From Streptomyces violaceorubidus (GTDB lineage Bacteria; Actinomycetota; Actinomycetes; Streptomycetales; Streptomycetaceae), in contig NZ_JODM01000014.1 of the NCBI RefSeq assembly GCF_000717995.1, positions 1 to 64,000 of the forward strand: a stretch of 64,000 nucleotides of DNA, written 5' to 3'. The position numbers were made by a program, and so were the translations under genes. This document shows positions 16,777 through 28,642 of the stretch, piece after piece; positions within the stretch are counted from its first letter, which is position 1, and the number at the start of each line of letters is the position of its first letter. A model generated the notes under the pieces. The model searched no databases and was not told the DNA's origin. It saw only the letters and a list, made by a program, of their open reading frames with translations.

Positions 16777-18668
16777 GCATCCCGTTCGAACTGCCCACCG
16801 AGGACCGTGCGTCGAGCCCGTACACCGGTTACACCCGGGCCCACTGGGAGGCCGTCGCGGACGGGCTGCTGTGGTCCGCGTGGCGCTGGAGCACCCCGGG
16901 CCGCGCCCTGCTCGACCTGCCGGGGCGGCCCTCGCGCTCGGGGGTGCGCTCCGACGGTCTGGAGGGCTTCGCGCGGACCTTTCTCGCGGCGGGCTTCCGC
17001 GTCGCGGGCGCGGACGGCGCGGATCCGCACGGCTGGCTGGACCGCTACGCCGAGGGCCTCGCCTCCGGCACCCGCACTCCGGGCCGCGAGGACACCGAGT
17101 CCTGGCCGCTGATCCTCGACCACGATGTGCAGGGCCAGCCCATGGTCGAGTCGGCCTCGGTGGCGCTGGGGCTGCGGCTGACCGCGCCCTGGCTGTGGAA
17201 GCACCTGGACTCCGGGGTGCAGGACCGGGTGGAGGAATGGCTGCGCGGGGCGCTGCGGCATGTCCCGGCCCCCAACAACTGGTACCTGTTCCCCTACACG
17301 GTCGCCGGGTTCCTGGAGTCGGTCGGCCGCGGCGACGCCGAGACCGCCGCCGCCAGGGCCCGCGCGCTGGAGCTGATGGAGGGCTGGTACCGGGGCGGGG
17401 GCTGGTACGCCGACGGCGACGGACGCGCCTTCGACCACTACAACGGCTGGGCGCTGCACCTGTACCCGGTGCTCGACGCCCACCTCGGCGGCGACACCGA
17501 CGCACGCGGCCGGTACGGGGAGCGGCTGCGCGCCCACCTGGACGGCTTCGCCCTGATGTTCGGCTCCGACGGGGCGCCGCTGCACTTCGGCCGCTCGCTC
17601 ACCTACCGTTTCGCCGCGTCGGCGGCCGTGGGCCTGGGAGCGCTGACCGGTCACACCCCGCTGACGCCGGGTGCCTCGCGGCGACTGGTCAGCGGCAGTC
17701 TGCGGTACTTCGTGGACCGCGGGGCGCTGACGGACGAGGGGGTGCTGAGCCTGGGCTGGTACGGCCCGCACGAGGCGACCCTGCAGCCGTACTCCGGCCC
17801 GGCCTCCCCGTACTGGGCGTCCAAGGCGTTCGTGTCGCTCCTCGCCCCGGCGGACCACCCGCTGTGGACCGCGCCGGAGGAGCCCGCGCCGGTGGAGGAG
17901 GCGGACCGCGTCCTGGCCCTGCCCGCGCCGGGACTGCTGGTGCAGGCGACCCGCGGCGACGGGATCGTGCGGCTGCACAACCACGGCAGCGACCACGTCC
18001 GGCCGCACGAGGGCGAGTCGGCCGCCGAGGACGACCCGCACTACGGCCGACAGGCCTATTCGACCCGGACGGGTCCCACGGCCGGGGACAACGCGGCGGA
18101 CAACCACCTGTCGGTCGAGGTGGGCGGCCGGTCCAGTGTGCGGCGCCGGGTCCGTCCGCTGGGGGCGGGGCAGGGCGACGGATGGGGCTGGGCCGCGTCC
18201 TGGCACCGGCCCGTCTTCGTGGCCGGGCCACCGATGGTGCCGGGGCTGCGGGTGGAGAGCGTGACGGTGGCCCGGGGGCCGTACGAGCTGCGGGTGCACC
18301 GGGTCCTCGGGGCGCCGCCCGGGGCGCGGGTCACCCACACCGGCTGGGCCACCGGTCCCGAGGAGCCCCTGAACTCGGTACTGCACGGCCTGTACGGCTG
18401 GGAGCCGGAGGCGGAGACCGTGCGTGCCCCGCAGGGCACCGCGTATGTGCCGTGGGCGGAGCTGCCCCGGCTGTCCGGCCCGGCGGGCGGCACCTCCGTG
18501 CACGTCAGCCTGGCCGCGCTGACCGGTGAACCGGTGAGCGTTCCGGCTGCCGACGCCGTGGCGGAGGTGGTGCCGGCCGAGGACGGCGTGGAGGTGGTCT
18601 GGTCGGCCGACGGCGCCCGCACCCGGGTGTCGTTCGATCCGGTGGGGGTGACCCACACGCAGGCGTAG
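16773..18668 (+). CDS. DUF2264 domain protein (putative glycoside hydrolase, GH154-like)
   Basis: A 631-residue intracellular protein with no signal peptide. The N-terminal half is an (alpha/alpha)6-type DUF2264 domain with aromatic-rich motifs: RAHWEAVADGLLWS, NNWYLFPYTVAGFLE, GWYADGDGRAFDHYNGWALH and FGRSLTYRFAA. The second half is beta-rich. From memory, DUF2264 proteins include the GH154 family of beta-glucuronidases acting on plant glycans; this is recalled, not tested. Co-translation (ATGA) with an importer and a hydroxyacid dehydrogenase supports a role in cutting an imported uronide or similar oligosaccharide. Confidence 0.75.
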   Translation: MSIPFELPTEDRASSPYTGYTRAHWEAVADGLLWSAWRWSTPGRALLDLPGRPSRSGVRSDGLEGFARTFLAAGFRVAGADGADPHGWLDRYAEGLASGTRTPGREDTESWPLILDHDVQGQPMVESASVALGLRLTAPWLWKHLDSGVQDRVEEWLRGALRHVPAPNNWYLFPYTVAGFLESVGRGDAETAAARARALELMEGWYRGGGWYADGDGRAFDHYNGWALHLYPVLDAHLGGDTDARGRYGERLRAHLDGFALMFGSDGAPLHFGRSLTYRFAASAAVGLGALTGHTPLTPGASRRLVSGSLRYFVDRGALTDEGVLSLGWYGPHEATLQPYSGPASPYWASKAFVSLLAPADHPLWTAPEEPAPVEEADRVLALPAPGLLVQATRGDGIVRLHNHGSDHVRPHEGESAAEDDPHYGRQAYSTRTGPTAGDNAADNHLSVEVGGRSSVRRRVRPLGAGQGDGWGWAASWHRPVFVAGPPMVPGLRVESVTVARGPYELRVHRVLGAPPGARVTHTGWATGPEEPLNSVLHGLYGWEPEAETVRAPQGTAYVPWAELPRLSGPAGGTSVHVSLAALTGEPVSVPAADAVAEVVPAEDGVEVVWSADGARTRVSFDPVGVTHTQA

Positions 18669-18689
18669 ACCCGTACGGCGCTTCGAGGG

Positions 18690-18714
18690 CTCCGACCCGC
18701 GTCCGCGGTCGGAG
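18690..18714. terminator. Terminator hairpin of the sugar operon
   Basis: CTCCGACC and GGTCGGAG form a perfect 8-base stem with a 9-base loop, 22 bases after the DUF2264 stop. No T-run follows. Confidence 0.6.
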
Positions 18715-18715
18715 T

Positions 18716-18795
18716 CCTCCCGCACGCGCCCTCCCGCACGCACCCTCCCGCACGCGCTCTCCCACCTGCGCCCTCCCGCACGCGCCCTCCGCGTG
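18716..18795. repeat. 14-bp tandem repeat array
   Basis: Five units of CCTCCCGCACGCGC and variants run head to tail (units 1, 3 and 5 identical; 2 differs at one base; 4 is diverged), ending in a partial copy. It is non-coding and lies directly behind the sugar-operon hairpin. No function is evident. Confidence 0.75.
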
Positions 18796-18882
18796 CCTCC
18801 TCCCCCGGGCGCGCCACCCCGGTGGCGAGCCGCGCCCGGGCCGGTGAGGCTGGGACGGCACCGGTGAGAAGGAGCCGTCCCC

Positions 18883-19110
18883 ATGCGCAAGTCGTCGTGC
18901 ACCGTGATCGCGGCCCTGGCCCTTTCGGTCCTGTGCGCCACCGGAGCGCGGGCCTCGGTGCCGCGCGCCCCGGTCCTTCCGAGCGAGGTGACGGCGACCG
19001 AGTGCGTCGAGGGCGGCGGAGTGATCGTCATCTCGGCGGACGGCGACGGGAGCGGCGCCTTCACGACGCTCTGCCAGGGCGGCGTCCACGACGGACAGGC
19101 CGTCACCTGA
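18883..19110 (+). CDS. Small secreted hypothetical protein
   Basis: A 75-residue protein with a clear Sec signal peptide: MRKSSC, the hydrophobic TVIAALALSVLCATG, and a cleavage site near ARAS. The mature part of about 50 residues has two Cys (ATECVEGG and TLCQGG) that could form one disulfide, and is Gly/Ser/Asp-rich. GAGAAGGAG precedes the ATG. I do not recognise a named family. It stands alone between the sugar operon and the catalase gene. Confidence 0.75.
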   Translation: MRKSSCTVIAALALSVLCATGARASVPRAPVLPSEVTATECVEGGGVIVISADGDGSGAFTTLCQGGVHDGQAVT

Positions 19111-19244
19111 GCCGACCGCCTCCGTCGCGCGCGCCCATGCCTTGAGTGCCGAACACTGGGTACGCGGTCACGGCCCACCACGGCAGTCGCTACTCGAACA
19201 CGACCGGGCGCGTGCAGCGGCCCGCCCAGAACGGAGAAAGGCCG

Positions 19245-21524
<2,280 letters not shown>

Positions 21525-21578
21525 TCCGGCGGACCGCGGGGCCGGGCGCCGGGGCGGGCGTCCGGTCCCGCGGTGCGT

Positions 21579-22460
21579 TCAGCACAGGACGCGCAGCGCG
21601 CCGGGCAGCACTCTGGCGGTGACGGGCACGACGGCCTCGACCTCGCCGTCGGCGCCGTAGGGTATCGCCCGGTCCGCCTCGATGCGGACCTCCCGGCCGC
21701 GCAGCACGCGTACCTGGGGCCGGTGGACGTGGGCGCCGGTCGAGAGTTCGTTCATCAGGGCGAAGAACAGCCGCCGCGGAGCCTGATGGATCATGACCAC
21801 GTCCAGCAGGCCGTCGTCCACGCGGGCCGAGGGGGCGATGAGGCGGTTGAAGCCGTAGTAGCCGGAGTTGGCGGCCACCACCGTGTAGCCGCTGAAGGCG
21901 TGCTCCTCGCCGTCGACCGTGACCCGGTAGCCCGCCGCACGCCAGCCCGCCACGGCCCGCACCGCCCCCACGTAGTAGGAGGCGGCGCCGCGCAGCAGCC
22001 GCGCGTGGTTGGCGTGCCGGTTGGCGAGCGCGTCGACCCCGGCGTAGACGCTGCCGAGGACGACGGTGCGCTCGTGCACGGCGGAGGTGACCTCGACGGT
22101 GTCGACGGGGCGGGGCTCGGCGCGCAGCAGCACCTCGGCCAGCTCGGCCGCTTGCGCGGGCAGCTTCAGTGCCCGCGCGAAGTCGTTGCCGCGTCCGGCC
22201 GGGACGAGCCCGAGCACGGTGCCGGTGCCGCTGAGGGCGCCGCCGATCGAGCCGGCCATGCCGTCGCCGCCGACGGCGAGCACCACCCGTCCCCGCTCCC
22301 CCGCCTGGCGGGCGAGTTCGCGGGCGTGCGCGAGGCTGTGGCTGTACTCGGTCTCCAGCCCGGCCCCCGCCTCCCGCAGCAGGCGGGCCACCCCGAGGAG
22401 CGCGGCGGCCGAGGTGGCGCCGCCCGCGGTGGGGTTGACGACGGCGGTGAACTGTCGCAT
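21579..22460 (-). CDS. Diacylglycerol/lipid kinase (YegS/DgkB family)
   Basis: A 293-residue lipid kinase that phosphorylates diacylglycerol or a related lipid alcohol with ATP. Motifs: FTAVVNPTAGG at the N-terminus, the phosphate-binding loop LAVGGDGMAGSIG (usually GGDGT), and VPAGRGNDFARAL (usually GTGNDFA). The C-terminal beta domain contains DGEEHAFSGYTVVAANSGYYG. It lies 72 bases downstream of the flavoprotein gene on the same strand, so the two may be co-transcribed. The same neighbourhood exists in mycobacteria around Rv2252, a diacylglycerol kinase. Confidence 0.88.
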   Translation of the reverse strand: MRQFTAVVNPTAGGATSAAALLGVARLLREAGAGLETEYSHSLAHARELARQAGERGRVVLAVGGDGMAGSIGGALSGTGTVLGLVPAGRGNDFARALKLPAQAAELAEVLLRAEPRPVDTVEVTSAVHERTVVLGSVYAGVDALANRHANHARLLRGAASYYVGAVRAVAGWRAAGYRVTVDGEEHAFSGYTVVAANSGYYGFNRLIAPSARVDDGLLDVVMIHQAPRRLFFALMNELSTGAHVHRPQVRVLRGREVRIEADRAIPYGADGEVEAVVPVTARVLPGALRVLC

Positions 22461-22532
22461 CGATGTGCCTCCGGGCTGACGGTGGTGCCGGACAGTTGTC
22501 TCACGGGGTGGGGAGAGCGCCGTGCGGCGGGG

Positions 22533-24131
22533 TCAGTCCGCGGGCAGCAGGACGCCCGGGCTGAGCAGTCCGGCGGGGTCCAGGCTCCGCTTGACGGCGC
22601 GCAGGGCCCGGACACCGAGGGGCCCGGCCTCGCGGACGTACCAGTCGCGGTGGTCGGTGCCCACCGCGTGGTGGTGGGTGATGGTGCCGCCCGCGGCGAG
22701 GATGGCGTCGTTGGCGGCGTGCTTGGCCCGTGTCCAGTGGGCCACGGCGTCCTCGCCCTGGGCGGAGACGACCGTGAAGTACAGGGAGGCGCCGTTCTCG
22801 TAGAGGTGCGAGATGTGGCACATCACCAGGGGCGGGGTGCCGGCCTCGGTGAGGGTGCCGGTGAGCGCCTCGCGGACGGCGGCGTAGAGGGCGGGGAGGC
22901 GGGACCAGCGGGCGGCGGTCTCCAGGGTCTCGGCGAGCGCGCCGGCGTCGAGCAGGCAGTCGCGCAGGTACGGCGCCGAGTAGCGGCCGTGGGCCCAGCG
23001 CTCCCCCGGCTCCTGTCCGGCGAAGGTGCCGCCGTTCGCGCGCAGTACGGCGGCGGCGCCCTCGCGGCGGTGCGCGGTGTCCTCCTCGGTGCCCTCGAAG
23101 CCGACGATAGCCAGGCAGCCGGCGTCCTGCCGCTCCAGGGAGGCGCCGACGGCGTCGGGCTGGGCAAGGCCGACGAGGGTCTCGGTCTCGTCGGACAGCC
23201 GCAGCACCGTGGGGCGCGGGCCGTCCTGGGCGAGTCGGCGCAGGGCGGCGGCGCCCTCGTCGAAGGAGGCGAAGCGCCAGCCCTCGTAGCGGCGGACCTC
23301 CGGTACGGGGCGCACCCGCACGGTGACGGAGGAGATGACGCCGAACGCGCCCTCCGAGCCGAGGACGAGCTGGCGCAGGTCGGGTCCGGCCGCCGAGCGC
23401 GGGGCGCGGCCCGTCTCGAGGGTGCCCTCGGGGGTGGCGAGGGTGAGGCCGAGGACCATCTCGTCGAAGCGGCCGTACCCGGCGGAGGCCTGCCCGCTGG
23501 AGCGGGTCGCGGCGAAGCCGCCGATGGTGGCCCACTCGTAGGACTGGGGGAAGTGGCCGAGGGTGTATCCGTGCTCGGCGAGCAGCGCCTCGGCCTCGGG
23601 GGCGCGCAGGCCGGGCTGGAGGGTCGCGGTGCGGGAGACCTCGTCGAGGTCGAGCAGGCGGTTCATGCGGCGCAGGTCGAGGGCGACGAACGCGCCCGCC
23701 CGACCGGGGGCGAGTCCGCCGACGACGGAGGTGCCGCCGCCGAAGGGGACGAGCGCCAGCCGGTGTTCGGCGCAGGCGGCCAGCACGGCGAGCACCTCGT
23801 CGTGGCCGTCGGGCAGGACGACGGCGGCCGGGGTGTCGGTGACGTCACCGGTCCGCATCCGCAGCAGGTCGGGGGTGGACTTGCCGCGGGTGTGCCGGAT
23901 GCGGCTCTCCGCGTCCGTGCGCACGTCGCGCGCCCGGTCGCCGACGGCCGCCTCCAGCGCGCGGCGGGCGTCCGGGGTCAGCGTCGAGACGGGGACGTCG
24001 ATCTCCGCCAGCGGAAGGGGGGCGGCGTCGCGGGGGGTGACGCCGAGCAGGTCGCGCAGCAGCCCGGCCACCGTGTCGGGCAGCGGCGTCGCCCTGGCCG
24101 GGTCGCCCCAGCCGTTGAACAGCATGTCCAT
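22533..24131 (-). CDS. FAD-binding oxidase, alkyl-DHAP synthase-like
   Basis: A 532-residue flavoprotein of the VAO/PCMH fold. FAD motifs are VPFGGGTSVVGGLAPG and the AVDLRRMNRL-like FVALDLRRMNRLLDLD. The C-terminal cap contains HISHLYENGASLYFTVV and HHHAVGTDHRDW, the His-rich region matching alkylglycerone-phosphate synthases. In eukaryotes that enzyme exchanges the acyl of acyl-DHAP for an alkyl ether; whether this bacterial member makes ether lipids or oxidises a 2-hydroxyacid is open. It is divergent from tetR-glpD, next to a lipid kinase, so a glycerol-lipid substrate is likely. In-frame ATG start, weak ribosome site. Confidence 0.85.
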   Translation of the reverse strand: MDMLFNGWGDPARATPLPDTVAGLLRDLLGVTPRDAAPLPLAEIDVPVSTLTPDARRALEAAVGDRARDVRTDAESRIRHTRGKSTPDLLRMRTGDVTDTPAAVVLPDGHDEVLAVLAACAEHRLALVPFGGGTSVVGGLAPGRAGAFVALDLRRMNRLLDLDEVSRTATLQPGLRAPEAEALLAEHGYTLGHFPQSYEWATIGGFAATRSSGQASAGYGRFDEMVLGLTLATPEGTLETGRAPRSAAGPDLRQLVLGSEGAFGVISSVTVRVRPVPEVRRYEGWRFASFDEGAAALRRLAQDGPRPTVLRLSDETETLVGLAQPDAVGASLERQDAGCLAIVGFEGTEEDTAHRREGAAAVLRANGGTFAGQEPGERWAHGRYSAPYLRDCLLDAGALAETLETAARWSRLPALYAAVREALTGTLTEAGTPPLVMCHISHLYENGASLYFTVVSAQGEDAVAHWTRAKHAANDAILAAGGTITHHHAVGTDHRDWYVREAGPLGVRALRAVKRSLDPAGLLSPGVLLPAD

Positions 24132-24186
24132 TGCCTGTCGTCCTCACGGTCGCTTCGAGGGATGCCGTACGCACCGCCCCCTGGGC

Positions 24187-24201
24187 GTTACACTGTTACA
24201 C
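24187..24201 (+). promoter_or_regulatory. Operator repeat and leaderless promoter of tetR-glpD
   Basis: Two direct copies of GTTACAC, one base apart, end exactly at the tetR start codon. TACACT inside the first copy fits a -10 hexamer about 7 bases before the ATG, and no ribosome site is present, so a leaderless mRNA is likely. The TetR product probably binds here and controls both directions. Confidence 0.5.
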
Positions 24202-24815
24202 ATGACGCCCAACCGTCACAACCATGCGAGCAGGCAGGCCCCCTCGGACAACGACGCGGTGCTGGACGCCGTGCGCGACTGCGTGCTGGCCGTCGGGGTG
24301 CGGCGCACGACGATGACCGACGTCGCCCGCCGCGCCGGCGTCTCCCGGATGACGCTGTACCGGCGCTGGCCGGACGTGCGGTCCCTGGTCGGCGACCTGA
24401 TGACCCGGGAGTGGATCGCGGTGGCCACCGGGGCGATCCCCGGCCCGGCCGAGGACGCCGACACCCGCTCGCGCGTCGTCGAGGGTCTGGTGGCCGGGGT
24501 GGCGGCCTTCCGCGACCACCCTCTCTTCCGCAAGATCGTCGACGTCGATCCGGAGCTGCTCCTGCCCTACGTCCTCGACCGGCGCGGGGCGAGCCAGGAG
24601 GCCCTGCTGGGGCTGCTGGCCGACGCGCTGGAGGAGGGCCACGCCGACGGGTCGGTCCGCCGGACGCACACCGGACGGCAGGCCCGGTCGGTGCTGCTGG
24701 TGGTGCAGTCCTTCGCCCTGTCGCTGCGGACCATGACCGACGAGGGCGACGGCGAGCTGACCCCCGCGGCCCTCCTCGCCGAGCTGCGCACCATCCTGGA
24801 GAGGACCCTCACGCC

Positions 24816-24819
<4 letters not shown>
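24202..24819 (+). CDS. TetR-family regulator of the lipid/glycerol-3-phosphate locus
   Basis: A 205-residue TetR-type regulator. The HTH is at residues about 15-60 (VGVRRTTMTDVARRAGVSRM, then TLYRRWPDVRSLVGDLM). The C-terminal domain is helical and ligand-binding. The ATG directly follows a likely -10, implying a leaderless transcript. It overlaps glpD by ATGA, so regulator and enzyme are co-translated, and is divergent from the AGPS-like gene. It corresponds in position to the TetR gene Rv2250c of the mycobacterial locus. Confidence 0.85.
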
Positions 24820-26396
<1,577 letters not shown>

Positions 26397-26459
26397 CACC
26401 GGCCGGGGCCCGCCCGACGGCCTTCTGCCGGGCGGAGTCGGCATGCGCCGCAGGTGGCC

Positions 26460-26485
26460 GGGAGGGGCCGGGGCCGGCCCCTCCC
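26460..26485. terminator. Bidirectional terminator between glpD and a small gene
   Basis: Perfect 12-base arms (GGGAGGGGCCGG and complement) with a 2-base loop lie between the convergent glpD and the 92-aa gene, 2 bases from the latter's stop. A real loop would need 3 or more bases, so the outermost 10-11 pairs form the stem. Confidence 0.7.
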
Positions 26486-26487
26486 CG

Positions 26488-26766
26488 TCAGGCGTCGCGG
26501 TCGTCCTCCTGGACGGCCCTGCGGAGCTTCGCCTCGATCCTGTGCCGGGACTGGCCTCCCTCCTTGACGTACTCGGCCACCGCGGTCCGCGCGTCCCGGT
26601 CCAGGTCGCGCCAGGCCCGCACGGCGGTCTCGTACGTGTCCGACTGCCGCGGGGTCCACTGATGCTGCGTGGGAGGCCCGTACGAGTCGCGCAGCTCCTC
26701 GACCCGGTGCTGGGCCAGGTCCGCCGCGCGGCGCTTGTGCACGAGCTCCTCGAATGTGTGTGCCAC
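26488..26766 (-). CDS. Conserved hypothetical protein, 92 residues
   Basis: A highly charged, helical, soluble protein. Visible features: HTFEELVHKRRAADLAQHRV, the segment YGPPTQHQW and the helix YETAVRAWRDLDRDARTAVA. I recall similar short Streptomyces proteins with the YGPPTQ motif but no known function. Two adjacent GTG codons follow GGAGG; I used the second because the first is only one base from it. It is divergent from a STAS-domain regulator across 175 bases. Confidence 0.7.
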   Translation of the reverse strand: MAHTFEELVHKRRAADLAQHRVEELRDSYGPPTQHQWTPRQSDTYETAVRAWRDLDRDARTAVAEYVKEGGQSRHRIEAKLRRAVQEDDRDA

Positions 26767-26941
26767 CACACCTCCGACCGTAGTCAGAGGAACGCCGTCG
26801 CGCGCGTCGAGCAAGCGACGGCCCGTCCGGCCGATGTGTTCCGGTCCGCCCAAGTGGGCCACGCGGGCCGCGAAGAGCCTTAACATCAAGCCACCGACGG
26901 CGGTCGGGGCATATGCGGCGCACACGAGAGACGAGGACAGC

Positions 26942-27307
26942 GTGGCGGAGATCGAGGGAGCGGCGGTACCGGAGCGGCTGCTGATCACCCGTACCACCAC
27001 GGGCGGCGGCGTCAGCCTCGTGAGCCTCGCCGGAGAGGTCGATCTCGACGGCAGTGGTCAGTTGCACGAGGTTCTGTTGTCGTCGGTGGAGTCGGCGCCG
27101 GGCACCGTCGTGGACTTCGGCGAGGTGGGATTCCTCGACTCCAGCGGCATCAACGTCCTCATCTCCGCGCACCGGGCCGCCGAGTCACGCGGCGTCTGGT
27201 TCCGGCTCGCCGCACCGCGCGAGGCCGTCGAACGCGTGCTGCGGCTGGTGGGCGTCGACGCGCTCATCCCGTGCTACCCGAGCGTGGAGCAGGCCCTGAC
27301 CGCCTGA
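26942..27307 (+). CDS. STAS-domain anti-sigma factor antagonist
   Basis: A 121-residue SpoIIAA/RsbV/BldG-type protein. The fold is marked by VSLVSLAGEVDLDGSGQLHE, the phosphorylation region VVDFGEVGFLDSSGINVLIS with the target Ser in DSSG, and a C-terminal helix ERVLRLVGVDALI. Unphosphorylated it would bind an HATPase anti-sigma kinase and free a sigma factor. The next gene, convergent and 8 bases away, encodes such a kinase, and a SpoIIE-type phosphatase is 1.3 kb further on. The GTG start is the only suitable codon in frame. Confidence 0.88.
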   Translation: MAEIEGAAVPERLLITRTTTGGGVSLVSLAGEVDLDGSGQLHEVLLSSVESAPGTVVDFGEVGFLDSSGINVLISAHRAAESRGVWFRLAAPREAVERVLRLVGVDALIPCYPSVEQALTA

Positions 27308-27315
27308 GCGGAGGG

Positions 27316-27813
27316 TCAGACCAGGGGAAGGCGCGCGTACACCGTCTTCCCGCTCGCGTGCGGCTTGGTGATGACCTCGCCGCACAGGCGCGTCACGATC
27401 TCCAGCCCGTGCCCGCCGACCCGCAGGGGGTCGCGGGGAAGGAAGGTGGGGAAGGCGTCCCCCGTGTCCGACACCGCGAACTCCACCCGGTCGCCCACCA
27501 GGGTCAGCTCCAGCCGGCAGGGGCCGGGGGCGTGCCGCAGCGCGTTCGTCACCAGCTCGGTCGCGACCAGCCGGGCGGCGTCCAGGAAGGCGTCCGTCAG
27601 GTCCAGGCCCCGCTCGGCGAGCCGCGCGACGAAGCCGTGCACGACGTCCCTGGAGGCGGGGATCATCGCCGGTCCGCCCCCGAACTCGACGGCCGCGGAC
27701 ACGAGGGAGGCATCGCCGGTGTCGGGTCCGTGCGCCGGAGTCATACCGAGCCTCACCGTCCGGTCCGGAGCCGAGTGGAGGGAGCGAAGGTGCCCGGTTC
27801 TCACGATACGCAT
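27316..27813 (-). CDS. HATPase_c anti-sigma regulatory kinase (RsbW-like)
   Basis: A 165-residue GHKL ATP-binding protein. N-box LVATELVTNALRHAPG, G1-like VSDTGDAFP and G2-like GGHGLEIVTRL are present. It is of the short Streptomyces type that binds STAS partners and may phosphorylate or sequester them. The ATG with GGAAG upstream is preferred; other starts inside the frame are possible. It converges with the STAS gene, an unusual arrangement since the two are often in one operon. Confidence 0.85.
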   Translation of the reverse strand: MRIVRTGHLRSLHSAPDRTVRLGMTPAHGPDTGDASLVSAAVEFGGGPAMIPASRDVVHGFVARLAERGLDLTDAFLDAARLVATELVTNALRHAPGPCRLELTLVGDRVEFAVSDTGDAFPTFLPRDPLRVGGHGLEIVTRLCGEVITKPHASGKTVYARLPLV

Positions 27814-28125
27814 CAGGACGCTTCCCACGAACCCTTTGCCCCAACTTCCGCCGGACGCGCCGGTTTTTGAACGGACCGAGCCGACCGGACCAGGAGGCGG
27901 TGCAGGTGCCGACCGATATCTCGAATCGGTGCGCGGGGGCCGTCCGGAAGGGCACGGGCCGCCCGGCTCCACCTGGGCGGTCGAAGATGTCGGTCGTATT
28001 TCCTCATGCCGTGGAGGGGATGACGGGCTCCGGACCGTCGGGTCAACGCCCCGTCACCACCGGGTCATGCTCACCTGTGCGGCCCGACCGCGTGCGCGAC
28101 CCGGGGGCGGTGACGCATTCTCGCT
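27814..28125. other. Non-coding region upstream of the anti-sigma kinase
   Basis: About 310 bases with no convincing reading frame. It contains the kinase promoter region and a locally less GC-rich spot (CGGTTTTTGAACGG). I looked here for the missing N-terminal part of the SpoIIE-like fragment that follows and found none in any frame. Confidence 0.5.
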
Positions 28126-28521
28126 GTGTCGCCCGCGCGGCGGCGCACGGACGAGGTGGGGCCGTTGCTGCGCCACCCGGACGGACGCACCGAGACGCTC
28201 GACCTGCCCGGCGGGGTGGTGCTCGGGGTGGCCCCCGGGGCGCCCTGTCCGCTGACCGAGTTCGCGGTCGAACCCGGCGCCGTCCTCGCCCTGTACACCG
28301 ACGGTCCCGTGGAGCGGCCCGGCACCGACATCGACGAGGGGATCACCGCCCTGCGCCTCGCGCTGGCCGGGGCCGGTGCGCCCGCCGCGCGTCCGGGGAG
28401 CCGTTCGCTCGCGGGCGTCGCGGACCGGATCGTCGTGGCCGCCCGCCACACCACGGACCGTCCCGACGACATCGCGCTGCTGCTCGCCACCCGCCGCTCC
28501 GGCCCGGCCGGCCCCCGGTGA
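28126..28521 (+). pseudogene. Truncated SpoIIE/PP2C phosphatase, C-terminal fragment only
   Basis: The frame encodes LLRHPDGRTETLDLPGGVVLG, LALYTDGPVERPGTDIDEGI and DDIALLLATRR, the final third of a SpoIIE-type serine phosphatase. The earlier metal-binding motifs (GGDWFDV, GHG) and the GHPPP motif that should precede LLRHPDG are absent, and LYTDGL has become LYTDGP. Nothing upstream supplies the missing half. It is most simply a decayed remnant, perhaps of the phosphatase that once served the adjacent STAS and kinase genes. Expression as a small stand-alone protein is possible but unlikely to be enzymatic. Confidence 0.7.
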
Positions 28522-28642
28522 GCGCGACGGTGCCCGGGTCGGGAGCCCGCGGTTCCCGCGCCCGTGTCCCCCGTCCGGCGGACCCACCCGTCACGGGGGG
28601 TGCCCCTCGCCTCTCCGGGCCCGGCAGTGTAGACATGGGCAC

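Noticed and set aside
28376..28642. N-terminal extension of the sensor phosphatase overlapping the SpoIIE fragment
   Set aside because: The extension is Arg/Pro-rich, overlaps the fragment's end and has no membrane or signal features; the later ATG gives a normal basic cytosolic head before the first helix.
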